Of a stretch of 57,859 nucleotides of DNA, positions 48,525 to 57,040 are shown piece after piece. The stretch is from IMG/VR virus record IMGVR_UViG_3300030114_000014, positions 1-57,859 of that record. One strand, given 5' to 3'. This stretch comes from a virus. Position 1 is the stretch's first letter. Each line of letters starts with the position of its first letter. The notes beneath the pieces are model-generated. The model searched no databases. It had not been told where the DNA came from and saw nothing but the letters and a program-made list of their open reading frames with translations. Made by a program: the position numbers and the translations under genes.

Positions 48525-49379
48525 ATGAATAAGGAATATTATATTGAATCTATAGAAAAGACTGCAAGCATAAAAGAAAAAGCAATTAAAATGTTCAACA
48601 AAAATAAAGGTTTAATTAAAAAAGTTGGAATAGGAACAGGTGTAGGTGCAGGAGCATTAGGTAGCGCATACGCTTTAAGTAATGATGAAGGTAAAGCTAA
48701 GATAAAAAGTGGTGTAAAGACAGTAGGCAAGAGTATTGCAACAGGGATGGTTAATGGCGAAGCACAAGATACTGCAATGAAAATTGGAGGTATAGCTGGT
48801 ACTGCTCTCGCTATGAAAAAAGGCAAGATGCCATTCAATAAAGCTTTGGTTCATGGTGGCATGGCAGGCATGGCAATTGGTGATATCGCAGGAGGAGCAA
48901 CAATTCCTACTTATCAATTATATAAAAAACACAAAGAAGAATTTGGAACAGCTCCTGATGCTAAAAGTATCGCCGCAACTATAGGCGCAAGCACAGCACC
49001 AGTTGCAGCATTATGGGGAGGTTTATACGGATTAAAGAAAGGTAAGGCTATTCGTGGTGAAATAGGTAAAAACCTAGAACAATCATTGGGAAGAGTTGGT
49101 GCCAGTGGAAAGATATTTGCTAGAGATTTTAAAGACCTATCAAATAAAGCAACTACAGTAGATGCGGCAAGTAATCCTGAATTCCAAAAAATGGTAAGTA
49201 AAAAAATGGGAGATAATTCAGTTAGAGTTGCAAAGCGCGCACTTAAAGTTGGAGCAGCATTAGCTCCTATGGCAGCCGCACAAGAAGTTGCAGCATTACC
49301 TACTTATTTTGCCACTCCTGAAAATATAGTAAATTTCAAGAAGCATAGATTAAAAAAACAACAAGAACAGCAAGAGTAG
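48525..49379 (+). CDS. EKTA-tagged Gly/Ala-rich protein, 284 aa
   Basis: MNKEYYIESIEKTASIKEKA tag and several Gly/Ala hydrophobic segments (GIGTGVGAGALGSAYAL, AAAQEVAALPTYFA). GGAGGTGATAATTGTT fixes the start at 48525. Ends in TAG; nine bases on, in the same frame, is the terminase ATG, so TAG read-through would fuse the two. Confidence 0.82.
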   Translation: MNKEYYIESIEKTASIKEKAIKMFNKNKGLIKKVGIGTGVGAGALGSAYALSNDEGKAKIKSGVKTVGKSIATGMVNGEAQDTAMKIGGIAGTALAMKKGKMPFNKALVHGGMAGMAIGDIAGGATIPTYQLYKKHKEEFGTAPDAKSIAATIGASTAPVAALWGGLYGLKKGKAIRGEIGKNLEQSLGRVGASGKIFARDFKDLSNKATTVDAASNPEFQKMVSKKMGDNSVRVAKRALKVGAALAPMAAAQEVAALPTYFATPENIVNFKKHRLKKQQEQQE

Positions 49380-49388
49380 GGTGATTCT

Positions 49389-51020
49389 ATGGAAAAACAA
49401 ATCAAACAAGTACTGCCTTCTACGTTTGCCGAATCCATATATCGATTAGATGGGAAACCATTTAGATTAAGTGACAGGCATTATCTAGATCCTATATATA
49501 ATGGTCAGATAGAAGAAGGACTTATTATGAGTGGAAGACAAGTTGAGAAATCTACTACTAATTCCACTCATATGGCTAACCATACGTTGCTTCTTGAAAA
49601 CTTTAAGGGTTTATATTTCGCACCCTTAACATCACAAGTTAAGGAATTCTCAAATGAAAGATTAGGGAAATTGTATGAATACAGCAATCAAGATGTTATC
49701 AAAAAAGACTATATAGATAAGCATGATTCACAAGCTGTATTCATGAAAACAATAAAAAAGACTAATTCTACTGTATACTTAAAGCATTGCTATGGACTTG
49801 GGGATAATATAAGAGGTATTACTGTTAATGGAATATGGGGAGATGAAATACAAGATATCCACATTGATGCATTACCAGTAATAAAGGAATGTCAATCTCA
49901 TGCACTTGAAGCTGGAGCAAGAATGAGAGTTACTTGGTATACAGGAACACCTAAAACATTCTCCAATACAATTCAGCAAAAATGGGACCAATCATCACAA
50001 AATGAATGGGTAGTAAAATGCCCTCATTGTGGTAAGTACCAAATAATGGGAATTAAGAATCTAAGACCGAAACAATTTGTATGTAGAAAGTGCGAGATGG
50101 AATTACCAAAAATGAGCATTGTTAATGGATTTTGGTTGCCACTTGCACCAGAGAAAAAATTAAAAGGTTTTAGAATATCTCAATTAATGGTTCCTTGGAT
50201 AACTGCCGAGGATATTTGGTCAAAGTATGCAGATAACTATTCGTTAGATAAGTTTCATAACGAAGTTCTTGGAAGAAGTTATGAGAATGCTTCGAAGCCA
50301 TTTACCCCTGTTATGTTGGGTAGAATCAGTGCAAACAATCAAAGAATGTTTAATCGATGTGAAGGAGAATTTGCAAATGTTCCTGTGTATATGGGAGTGG
50401 ATTGGGGAACTGGAGAAAAATCATATACTGTAGTGAGTATATATGCAAGAAACAGTAATGGTAAATTCCAATTATTATTTATAAAAAGATATGCTGTCGG
50501 AGAAGAATTAGACCCCGACTATCAAATAAACGATATTTGCTATATGATGCAAAACTACAACGTCTGCTTGGCTGTTGTGGATTGGGGATTTGGTTATGAT
50601 AGATATAAAAAATTACAAAATATATTTGGGGTAAGTAGGGTTGTTGCTTGTTACTATTCTTTTAATCAAAAGTTAAGAAAGAAATATGATTTGGATCAAG
50701 CAAGATGGATTGTTAACAGGACTCAAGTAATGCAAGAGTATGTTACTTCGATTCAGAAAGAAGATATATTATGGCCAGGAGCAGATAAATCAGAGTTTCC
50801 TTGGTTATATGACCATCATTTATCTGAACAAGCTGAATATAGAAAATCTGAAAAAACTGGTCGATCAGAAGATTTGATGTATACTCATCCTGAAGGTCAA
50901 CCAGATGATGCTCTTCATTCATGCGTATATGCTAAATTGGCCGAAGAGATATTCAGAGAAACAGGAAGTGGAGCAATAGCATTTAGCGGCGTTGATGAAA
51001 GTGAACGTGGTGGATGGTAA
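49389..51020 (+). CDS. terL: Terminase large subunit, 543 aa
   Basis: ATPase: Walker A-like SGRQVEKST (48-56) with E at position 53 where G is usual, Walker B WGDE (D152, E153), coupling motif TGTP (185-188). A zinc ribbon (C211, C214, C232, C235) sits between the domains. RNase H-like nuclease: MGVDWG (D338), VVDWG (D398) and PDD (506-507). It packages DNA into the prohead. No EKxA motif, consistent with it not being in the mature capsid. Own site AGGGTGAT before ATG. Confidence 0.95.
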   Translation: MEKQIKQVLPSTFAESIYRLDGKPFRLSDRHYLDPIYNGQIEEGLIMSGRQVEKSTTNSTHMANHTLLLENFKGLYFAPLTSQVKEFSNERLGKLYEYSNQDVIKKDYIDKHDSQAVFMKTIKKTNSTVYLKHCYGLGDNIRGITVNGIWGDEIQDIHIDALPVIKECQSHALEAGARMRVTWYTGTPKTFSNTIQQKWDQSSQNEWVVKCPHCGKYQIMGIKNLRPKQFVCRKCEMELPKMSIVNGFWLPLAPEKKLKGFRISQLMVPWITAEDIWSKYADNYSLDKFHNEVLGRSYENASKPFTPVMLGRISANNQRMFNRCEGEFANVPVYMGVDWGTGEKSYTVVSIYARNSNGKFQLLFIKRYAVGEELDPDYQINDICYMMQNYNVCLAVVDWGFGYDRYKKLQNIFGVSRVVACYYSFNQKLRKKYDLDQARWIVNRTQVMQEYVTSIQKEDILWPGADKSEFPWLYDHHLSEQAEYRKSEKTGRSEDLMYTHPEGQPDDALHSCVYAKLAEEIFRETGSGAIAFSGVDESERGGW

Positions 51021-51044
51021 ATAAATAAGAAAGAAGTGATAAAA

Positions 51045-52124
51045 ATGTCAACATTATTACAAGCATTGTCAGATGGAAGTTATGATCTACAAAACAAGAG
51101 AGATTTATCTACTGATTTTTCAAGAAAAATATTAGAATATAGAGATGTGGTTATTTCCGAATTTCTAAAATTCAATATTGACTTAAATCAAGCAATAGCA
51201 AAGATTGCTAAAAGAGAAAACATGAATGATGATCAGATTCATAGAATTGTTGAAGAAGTTAATAATCAAGTATACCTAATAAAATACAAGAAGTTAGTTG
51301 GTGCAGATAGAGAAGTTGAATTTAATATAGCATCAATCGATGGTGTAAAGAAATGTATGAGAGGTGAAAGTTCATCTTCTGATTCCGATAAGACAGAGCC
51401 TACAGATGAACCTAAAAAATCAGAAAAAGTTGCTTTCGAGCAAAATAAAATCGATGATGAATATATGGAAAAAATCGCAAGTGATGAACACTATGATTTA
51501 TTTAACGGTAATCTTGATCATAGCTTCGGTGATTTGTCTGTTAATATGAAATATTCAAGAGGAGATTTCTTCTTAAAAAAAATAGCAGAAACGCTAGATA
51601 GAAAAGAAGATGAACTTAATAAAATCTCAAAAGAAGTTATGCATTATTGTAATGAATTAGGAGATACTTTTATAAGCCTTGAAAAATTAGGCTCAGATGT
51701 TAATGAAGTTATGTCCGCAATAGTAAAATCAGCTAATTTAAATGAGAGAGAAATAGGCTTAATTAAGGAAGCTACCGAAGAAAGAATAGCTATGTACAAA
51801 GAAAGAAAGGCACTACATGATAATTTCTCGGTTGAGCTAAACAATATTGATGTTGAGAAAAAAGCTAGTGAAAAATTTACACTAGGTAAATATTCATTAA
51901 GCAAAATTGCAAGTGTTGTTTGTGATACTGAAATACCAAATATTCTTTTATCTACAAATAAGTCGTTAAGAAGTATTGATGATATTGTTAAATTAGCTAG
52001 TGACTTTAAACAATGTGTAAATACTCTTTCTGAAAAAAATGATGAATATATTAAAATAAGAGAAAAATGCGCTTCTTGTGGAGTTACAGATGAGGTTTTA
52101 GATCCAGAAAATTTTTTTCAATAA
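51045..52124 (+). CDS. EKxA-rich virion-type protein, 359 aa (frameshift donor)
   Basis: Largely helical, with EKVAFEQ, MEKIASDE, LKKIAETL, LSKIASVV and VKLASDF spaced through it. GAAAGAAGTGATAAAA places the start at 51045. It ends PENFFQ* at a run of seven Ts (52112-52118). Shifting -1 there continues 239 more residues in 52115-52840, so it is likely the first half of a frameshift protein. If not shifted, it is a stand-alone protein. Confidence 0.82.
   Translation: MSTLLQALSDGSYDLQNKRDLSTDFSRKILEYRDVVISEFLKFNIDLNQAIAKIAKRENMNDDQIHRIVEEVNNQVYLIKYKKLVGADREVEFNIASIDGVKKCMRGESSSSDSDKTEPTDEPKKSEKVAFEQNKIDDEYMEKIASDEHYDLFNGNLDHSFGDLSVNMKYSRGDFFLKKIAETLDRKEDELNKISKEVMHYCNELGDTFISLEKLGSDVNEVMSAIVKSANLNEREIGLIKEATEERIAMYKERKALHDNFSVELNNIDVEKKASEKFTLGKYSLSKIASVVCDTEIPNILLSTNKSLRSIDDIVKLASDFKQCVNTLSEKNDEYIKIREKCASCGVTDEVLDPENFFQ
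52112..52118 (+). promoter_or_regulatory. Putative -1 frameshift site (T7 slippery run)
   Basis: The zero frame reads gaA-AAT-TTT-TTT-CAA-TAA; both A_AAT_TTT and T_TTT_TTT allow a -1 slip. The -1 frame is open from 52094 and has no stop until 52840. No obvious start or ribosome-binding site exists for the second frame near its beginning. Confidence 0.65.
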
Positions 52125-52840
52125 AGCCAAGTGAACCTGAAAAAACTGCTGGAATATTAGATGACTCTATTGAGAATCTAACAAAGCTAGTTAAGAAAAA
52201 TAAGTATCTATCTAATGTTACTGGAATAGCTAAGAAAGAATCCAAAAATAAATTAGATGATATGGTATCTCTTGGCAATAATTTTAAGAATAGTAGTCCA
52301 GAATACAATTCAATAAAAAATAACATGGATAAGATTAATAGCAAGTTGAATGATACAGATAAATATTTGCCTAATTTGAATAAAAAAATAGGTGATGCAG
52401 AGAAGAATGTTGATGGCTTAAAAATCAAAAACAAAACTATTTTAGATAGAACTCAAAAACAAGGCTTTGTAAAAAATTTATTTGATAGCGAAGGTAGGGC
52501 GGCAACTAAAGAAGTCTCTTCTGCTCAAAAGCAACTCGACTCATTAAATATGAGAAAGAATCAAGCTAAACAAAATATAACATCAGACTTAAATTCTAAG
52601 CTTGATAAAAACAAAGCTAATATGAAAAATTGGGAAGATAAAATTGGCATTACTGATTTAAATAGTAAAATTGGCGATCAACAAAAAGTTTTTGACAAAG
52701 CTACTAGAAGTACTACTAATGCAAGGCTCGGAACAGTTGCGGGATTAGGTGCTGCTGGCTTTGGAATAAAAAAGGTCAGAGATAGAAGTAACCCAATAGA
52801 TCAACAGAATTACTTCCCTGACTTGAATAATAATTTTTAA
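52115..52840 (+). CDS. Frameshift extension with coiled coil and hydrophobic module, about 241 aa
   Basis: Open -1 frame beginning SIKPSEPEKTAGILDDSIEN, so an EKTAG motif comes right after the slip. A long coiled coil follows, then NARLGTVAGLGAAGFGIKK, the same hydrophobic module as in 19761 and 28845. The first ATG in frame (52262) lacks a ribosome-binding site. Most likely the C-terminal part of 51045-52124 made by frameshifting; a sequencing or genuine indel in the T run is the alternative. Confidence 0.72.
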   Translation, partial: FSIKPSEPEKTAGILDDSIENLTKLVKKNKYLSNVTGIAKKESKNKLDDMVSLGNNFKNSSPEYNSIKNNMDKINSKLNDTDKYLPNLNKKIGDAEKNVDGLKIKNKTILDRTQKQGFVKNLFDSEGRAATKEVSSAQKQLDSLNMRKNQAKQNITSDLNSKLDKNKANMKNWEDKIGITDLNSKIGDQQKVFDKATRSTTNARLGTVAGLGAAGFGIKKVRDRSNPIDQQNYFPDLNNNF

Positions 52841-52885
52841 TAGAATATAATTAATTTAGATTTTAGATTAAAGGAGGAAAATGAA

Positions 52886-53392
52886 ATGAAATTAACTAAT
52901 AATCAATATAGTGAAATGGTAGAAAAATTAGCAAATGAAATAGTCGAGGATTTTGGTGTTGAAAAAACTGCTGGTGAAGGTCAAAAACTTACACCTGAAC
53001 AAATTAAAAAAATAATTGAGGCTAAAAAGGCTCAAGCTAAAGCACAAGCACAAGGTGGATCTAAAGCATCAGAAGAAGAAAAAGCTGCTGCTGTTTATGA
53101 AAATGCTATGAATAAAATAGCACTTTGCCAAGAAATGTATGAAGATGGAACAATTCAAAAGCAAGCATGTATCGAAACTCTTGCAGAGGCTGGTCTTTAT
53201 GATGAAAATGGATTAGATAAAGAAGCTGCTGAATCAAGTGAAGAAGCTATCCAATTTACAAATCAAATAGCAGGGATATATGATGATGGTAGCGAAAAAA
53301 TTGCTGCTGCTGAAGAATGTTATGCAGATGCTTGTATAGAAGTTAATGCAGCTATGGAAGTTCTTGCTTCATATGGATATGAATTTGAATAA
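52886..53392 (+). CDS. EKxA-rich virion-type protein, 168 aa
   Basis: MKLTNNQYSEMVEKLANEIV then VEKTAGEG, MNKIALCQ, DKEAAESS and SEKIAAAE in 168 residues, the densest set in the window. Acidic C-terminal half, Ala-rich. AAAGGAGGAAAATGAA precedes the ATG. Confidence 0.82.
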   Translation: MKLTNNQYSEMVEKLANEIVEDFGVEKTAGEGQKLTPEQIKKIIEAKKAQAKAQAQGGSKASEEEKAAAVYENAMNKIALCQEMYEDGTIQKQACIETLAEAGLYDENGLDKEAAESSEEAIQFTNQIAGIYDDGSEKIAAAEECYADACIEVNAAMEVLASYGYEFE

Positions 53393-53400
53393 AATCCCTT

Positions 53401-53442
53401 GAGTAAAAGGCATTCCCAAATTACAAGGGAATGCCTTTTGTA
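53401..53442. terminator. Intrinsic terminator
   Basis: GGCATTCCC-AAATTACAA-GGGAATGCC plus TTTT, after 52886-53392. Confidence 0.7.
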
Positions 53443-53470
53443 TTATAACGAAGAGAATAGGAGGATAAAT

Positions 53471-54853
53471 ATGTATAAGCAAGCTGGATTAAATGCTATA
53501 TTTGGCACAATGGATGCTATTGATGGAGCTAAGAAAACAAAGACTACCTATAATAATTCTGAAAATAAATATGATGCTATGATGGGTACTACAGTTTCAA
53601 AAAATATAACTCATAAGAATGGATTAAATAATGCTATGATATCAGGTCCAGGTGTAACAGCATCTGAAACACTTGATCTTCTTTGTAAACAGGCTGGAAT
53701 GAAGATTCCAAGTGGGAATGATGTAAGAAGAATAGTTCATAACTTTTCTTACGATGCAAAAAAAGGCATTAACAAAGTTAAGAGTAAGGTGGATGATTTA
53801 GATACCAAAAATACAGAGCATTTGAAAAATATGGTTCAAAATGCGAAAAATAAAAACGTAAAAGAGACATTAAAAGAAGGTGCTAGGGCTGGAAAAGTAA
53901 CTATACCAGCTTTATTGGGTATGATGGGTGCAGGTGTTGCAACCACAAAAACAATGAAACGATTCGATAAAGAGAGAAGTCCTGAGAAAGATTTAGAATA
54001 CAATACTATAGGTACAGGTATTAGTGCAGGATTAATACTGAATGCATTAAGTCACAAAAAAGTACTTAAACCTGCGGGTGTTATGGCTAGCATTGCAGGC
54101 GATAAAATGATGAAATATCCATTAAGAGTAGTGAAAAATAATAGTAAGGCTGGAAAGGTTGTAGTTGATGTTGCTGCGCAAGTCAATAAAGGACTTAAGA
54201 GGAAAAAGAAAGCTTCTGATGAACTTTTAGATTTAGAAAAGTTAGCTAGCTTCGATGCTGAATATGGAAAAAAATTATTGAATGAACACTTTCTTCAAAA
54301 AGGAAAAGAATCAATTCCTTATTATGTAGCTCCAGCAGCTTTAAGTTTTGCTCTTGGTAGAAATTTAAGGCGTGGATTTGAAAAAGAACCAAAAAAAAAA
54401 GATGATCCTGAAAAAGTAGCAGGATTCAAAATGTCACCTAAAGTTGAGGGTGAAGTTAAAATGAATTTAGAAAAAGGTGTCGAGGGATTAGGTAGAACAA
54501 TTTTCCCTGCTGCATTGATGGCTGCAACCGGAAGAGATATTACAAATTCTTTCGGAAGATTAGAAGATAGCCGTAGCAATAAGTCTAATATGCAAAATAG
54601 CATGGCTAACGGAATAGTCATTCAGGTTAGTGGCGATGGCACAAAAAGAAAAATTAAAAGAGATATATCCAAACAACTAGATACTGCATTATCAAAACAA
54701 GCAGATACACGTACTAATGGTTTTGATATTGGTGATGTTGCTGACAATGCGGATAAAGATATTAATCATATGTTAGGTGATTCGAGCAGAATTAAGACCA
54801 ATAAAATATCTATCGGTAATGGAGTAAAGAAGAATTTTAGAATGCAAAAATAA
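53471..54853 (+). CDS. Putative virion protein with EKxA motifs, 460 aa
   Basis: MYKQAGLNAIFGTMDAIDGA, then LCKQAGMK, LEKLASFDAEY, PEKVAGFKM and LSKQADTR. Two or three hydrophobic Gly/Ala stretches (IPALLGMMGAGVAT, YYVAPAALSFALG). The longer frame from 53399 runs through a terminator hairpin, so the ATG at 53471 after AGGAGGATAAAT is preferred. Function unknown. Confidence 0.82.
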   Translation: MYKQAGLNAIFGTMDAIDGAKKTKTTYNNSENKYDAMMGTTVSKNITHKNGLNNAMISGPGVTASETLDLLCKQAGMKIPSGNDVRRIVHNFSYDAKKGINKVKSKVDDLDTKNTEHLKNMVQNAKNKNVKETLKEGARAGKVTIPALLGMMGAGVATTKTMKRFDKERSPEKDLEYNTIGTGISAGLILNALSHKKVLKPAGVMASIAGDKMMKYPLRVVKNNSKAGKVVVDVAAQVNKGLKRKKKASDELLDLEKLASFDAEYGKKLLNEHFLQKGKESIPYYVAPAALSFALGRNLRRGFEKEPKKKDDPEKVAGFKMSPKVEGEVKMNLEKGVEGLGRTIFPAALMAATGRDITNSFGRLEDSRSNKSNMQNSMANGIVIQVSGDGTKRKIKRDISKQLDTALSKQADTRTNGFDIGDVADNADKDINHMLGDSSRIKTNKISIGNGVKKNFRMQK

Positions 54854-54860
54854 TTATTTG

Positions 54861-54889
54861 TTTACTGATAACAGATAATGTTATAGAAT
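54861..54889 (+). promoter_or_regulatory. SigA-type promoter, TTTACT-17-TAGAAT
   Basis: TTTACT at 54861-54866, 17-base spacer, TAGAAT at 54884-54889, ahead of 54922. Confidence 0.55.
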
Positions 54890-54921
54890 TTAAATGTAAA
54901 GAATTTATGGAGGTGAATTAA

Positions 54922-55068
54922 ATGACTGATATGAATAAGTTAAAAGGTCATCCAGGATTTATGCCTTTTGGTTGTGCTAATGTTAAATCAGATACTTCTG
55001 ATACACAATCAGAAAGAGAAAAGAAAGTGTCTGCAAAAGAAACAGGTTCAGATGCTAACAGAAAATAA
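54922..55068 (+). CDS. Small protein, 48 aa
   Basis: MTDMNKLKGHPGFMPFGCAN then a polar, charged tail. GGAGGTGAATTAA precedes the ATG. No EKxA motif. Function unknown; likely co-transcribed with 55118-57037. Confidence 0.65.
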   Translation: MTDMNKLKGHPGFMPFGCANVKSDTSDTQSEREKKVSAKETGSDANRK

Positions 55069-55075
55069 ATAATAA

Positions 55076-55117
55076 GGGAGGTGCGAACAGACAGAGTATC
55101 TCTGTCTGTTTTATAAT
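55076..55117 (+). promoter_or_regulatory. Split ribosome-binding site with 10-bp hairpin
   Basis: GGGAGGTG at 55076-55083 is 34 bases from the ATG at 55118. A perfect hairpin (AACAGACAGA / TCTGTCTGTT, 55086-55110) lies between and, if folded, brings the site to about 11 bases from the start. No in-frame start lies closer. A terminator is the alternative reading. Confidence 0.55.
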
Positions 55118-57037
55118 ATGAACGAAAATTATAAATATAATCATAATTTCATACCTAATGGCGACTATGGTTTTCCAATTCCCGATGGAGTTACTGAATC
55201 AAGAAGACCACAAATTGATTGGCCAACATCTCCACAGAAAAAAATAGGGGTAACTCCTGGGGCAATTTTCGGAGCAATTGTTGGTGGACTTATGGCTAAA
55301 AATAATATTGAAAAGGAAAATGAGAAAAGAGTACTTCAAGAAAATGTAAGAAGAAATAAAGAGATGCCAAGAATTGATGGGAATTATTACAATCAAGTCA
55401 ATTCAGTAGCAAACAATTTGAAAGTTGTATTTACTCCTGTTAGTGCTATCTATACAGTAAACAATAAAAATAAACCATTTACTCTCGATACTATAGAAAC
55501 TAATGAAATGAACTCTGATATGAAGATGGCATGGAAAAACAAGAATGAGGAATACTTCAAGAATTTACTTATGAGCAAAATGTATTCTGAAATGCAAATT
55601 GCAGAGCAAGGTTTTACTAAGAATTTCGTAAGAAAACAATTAGGTATCAAAGATTCAATATCTAAAGATGCTAGTGACACCTCTTTTTTAGATGATATAA
55701 GTGAAGTGGATTTAATATCATTAGCTAAAAAAAGTGGAGAATTTTTTATTGGTAATGATATTAAAGAAAAATTAGCAAGTGCTGTTGTTAGTGATATGGA
55801 AAATGATTCTGAGGTGGAACATATAGATTTAGTTTTAGAAAGACCATTCACTAAGTATGCAGGATTTATTACTGGAATAAAAAGCTCATTAGGATTAAAT
55901 AGTAGTAGCGAAAATATTAAAGAAATAAAGAGAAAGCTAGAGAACCCAGGATATGTTATGAGTAATATCAAAGTAGGATTTTTTCCTGATAGAGTTGTGT
56001 TTTCTCTAGAAAATCAATTAGTAAGTACATTGCCTTTAATCTCTATGAATGAGGATGGTTATCAACACTTCATAAAACAGGATATTAAATATTTCAAAAA
56101 TTATTTTGTTAATAATATAAAAAACATGGTTAAACAATCTAATGAAGTAACTATAGAATCTGCAATAGAAAAGTTAGCAGAAGTAAATATAGCACAAACA
56201 TCTTATTCCAACTGCATACAATCATCGGATACTCACCCAGTTGTACTGTATTTATTTATAACATCAAAACTAGGAGTTGATTGGTTAACTTATGATATAG
56301 GTGCAATCGAGTCAATTATAAAGAAAGAGTTTAATGTTGAAGATATACCTGAATCAAATCTTAATAAAATAATGACTATTCTAGTAGCAAATCAATCAGA
56401 AAGCCCATATACGAATGCTTATGCTTTCGAAAAAACAATACTAAGTTTATCGTCTAAATCCGTAGATTTCTTATCGTCAGAAAAAGATAATGTTAAAATT
56501 CAAGATATTGCTTTTACTATAGATGCCTTAGATAGGGTAACTCCATATGATGATATTTATGATAATTTTTCAAGAGAAGCAGTGAACTACATCTGTGATG
56601 TTCTATCAGATCAAGAGATTTATATATATAATCCAACAAGTATAGTTGGTTCACTTACAGAGCCAATGTTTAATCAAATACTCAATGAAGCCCTATTAAA
56701 AGCAATTAAAGGTAAAATGACATTAAGTTCGGACGATGCACAATTAGACGAAGAAATAAATTCAAAATGTGAATATATAGCTGATAACTCAATGATTATT
56801 TTAAAATCGATAAGAAGATATATGGCTGATAATCCAAATATGAGTGCTAATCAAATGATTAATGGAGATTTAATTGATGTAATAATTTCAAAAAAATCAA
56901 TAAAGCAAGATTTATCTGCTATAATAAAAAGACAAGTTGTTTTGAATATGGCTTTAGATAGTGCTTTAGATTTTTATAACAAAACTATCCAAAACCAACT
57001 TTCGACTTATAATATTGTAAGGCCTGAGGGGGAATAA
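55118..57037 (+). CDS. Putative virion protein upstream of portal, 639 aa
   Basis: N-terminal aromatic-rich segment, a Gly-rich hydrophobic stretch (TPGAIFGAIVGGLMAKN), then a long mixed region. EKxA-type motifs at KEKLASAV, IEKLAEVN and SKDASDTS. No family recognised. It is immediately before the portal and on the same transcript; a head or neck-associated role is conceivable. Its initiation region is the split site above. Confidence 0.85.
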   Translation: MNENYKYNHNFIPNGDYGFPIPDGVTESRRPQIDWPTSPQKKIGVTPGAIFGAIVGGLMAKNNIEKENEKRVLQENVRRNKEMPRIDGNYYNQVNSVANNLKVVFTPVSAIYTVNNKNKPFTLDTIETNEMNSDMKMAWKNKNEEYFKNLLMSKMYSEMQIAEQGFTKNFVRKQLGIKDSISKDASDTSFLDDISEVDLISLAKKSGEFFIGNDIKEKLASAVVSDMENDSEVEHIDLVLERPFTKYAGFITGIKSSLGLNSSSENIKEIKRKLENPGYVMSNIKVGFFPDRVVFSLENQLVSTLPLISMNEDGYQHFIKQDIKYFKNYFVNNIKNMVKQSNEVTIESAIEKLAEVNIAQTSYSNCIQSSDTHPVVLYLFITSKLGVDWLTYDIGAIESIIKKEFNVEDIPESNLNKIMTILVANQSESPYTNAYAFEKTILSLSSKSVDFLSSEKDNVKIQDIAFTIDALDRVTPYDDIYDNFSREAVNYICDVLSDQEIYIYNPTSIVGSLTEPMFNQILNEALLKAIKGKMTLSSDDAQLDEEINSKCEYIADNSMIILKSIRRYMADNPNMSANQMINGDLIDVIISKKSIKQDLSAIIKRQVVLNMALDSALDFYNKTIQNQLSTYNIVRPEGE

Positions 57038-57040
57038 TAA

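Noticed and set aside
53399-53470. Earlier start for the 53471-54853 gene
   Set aside because: It would translate through a strong terminator hairpin, while a good ribosome-binding site precedes 53471.
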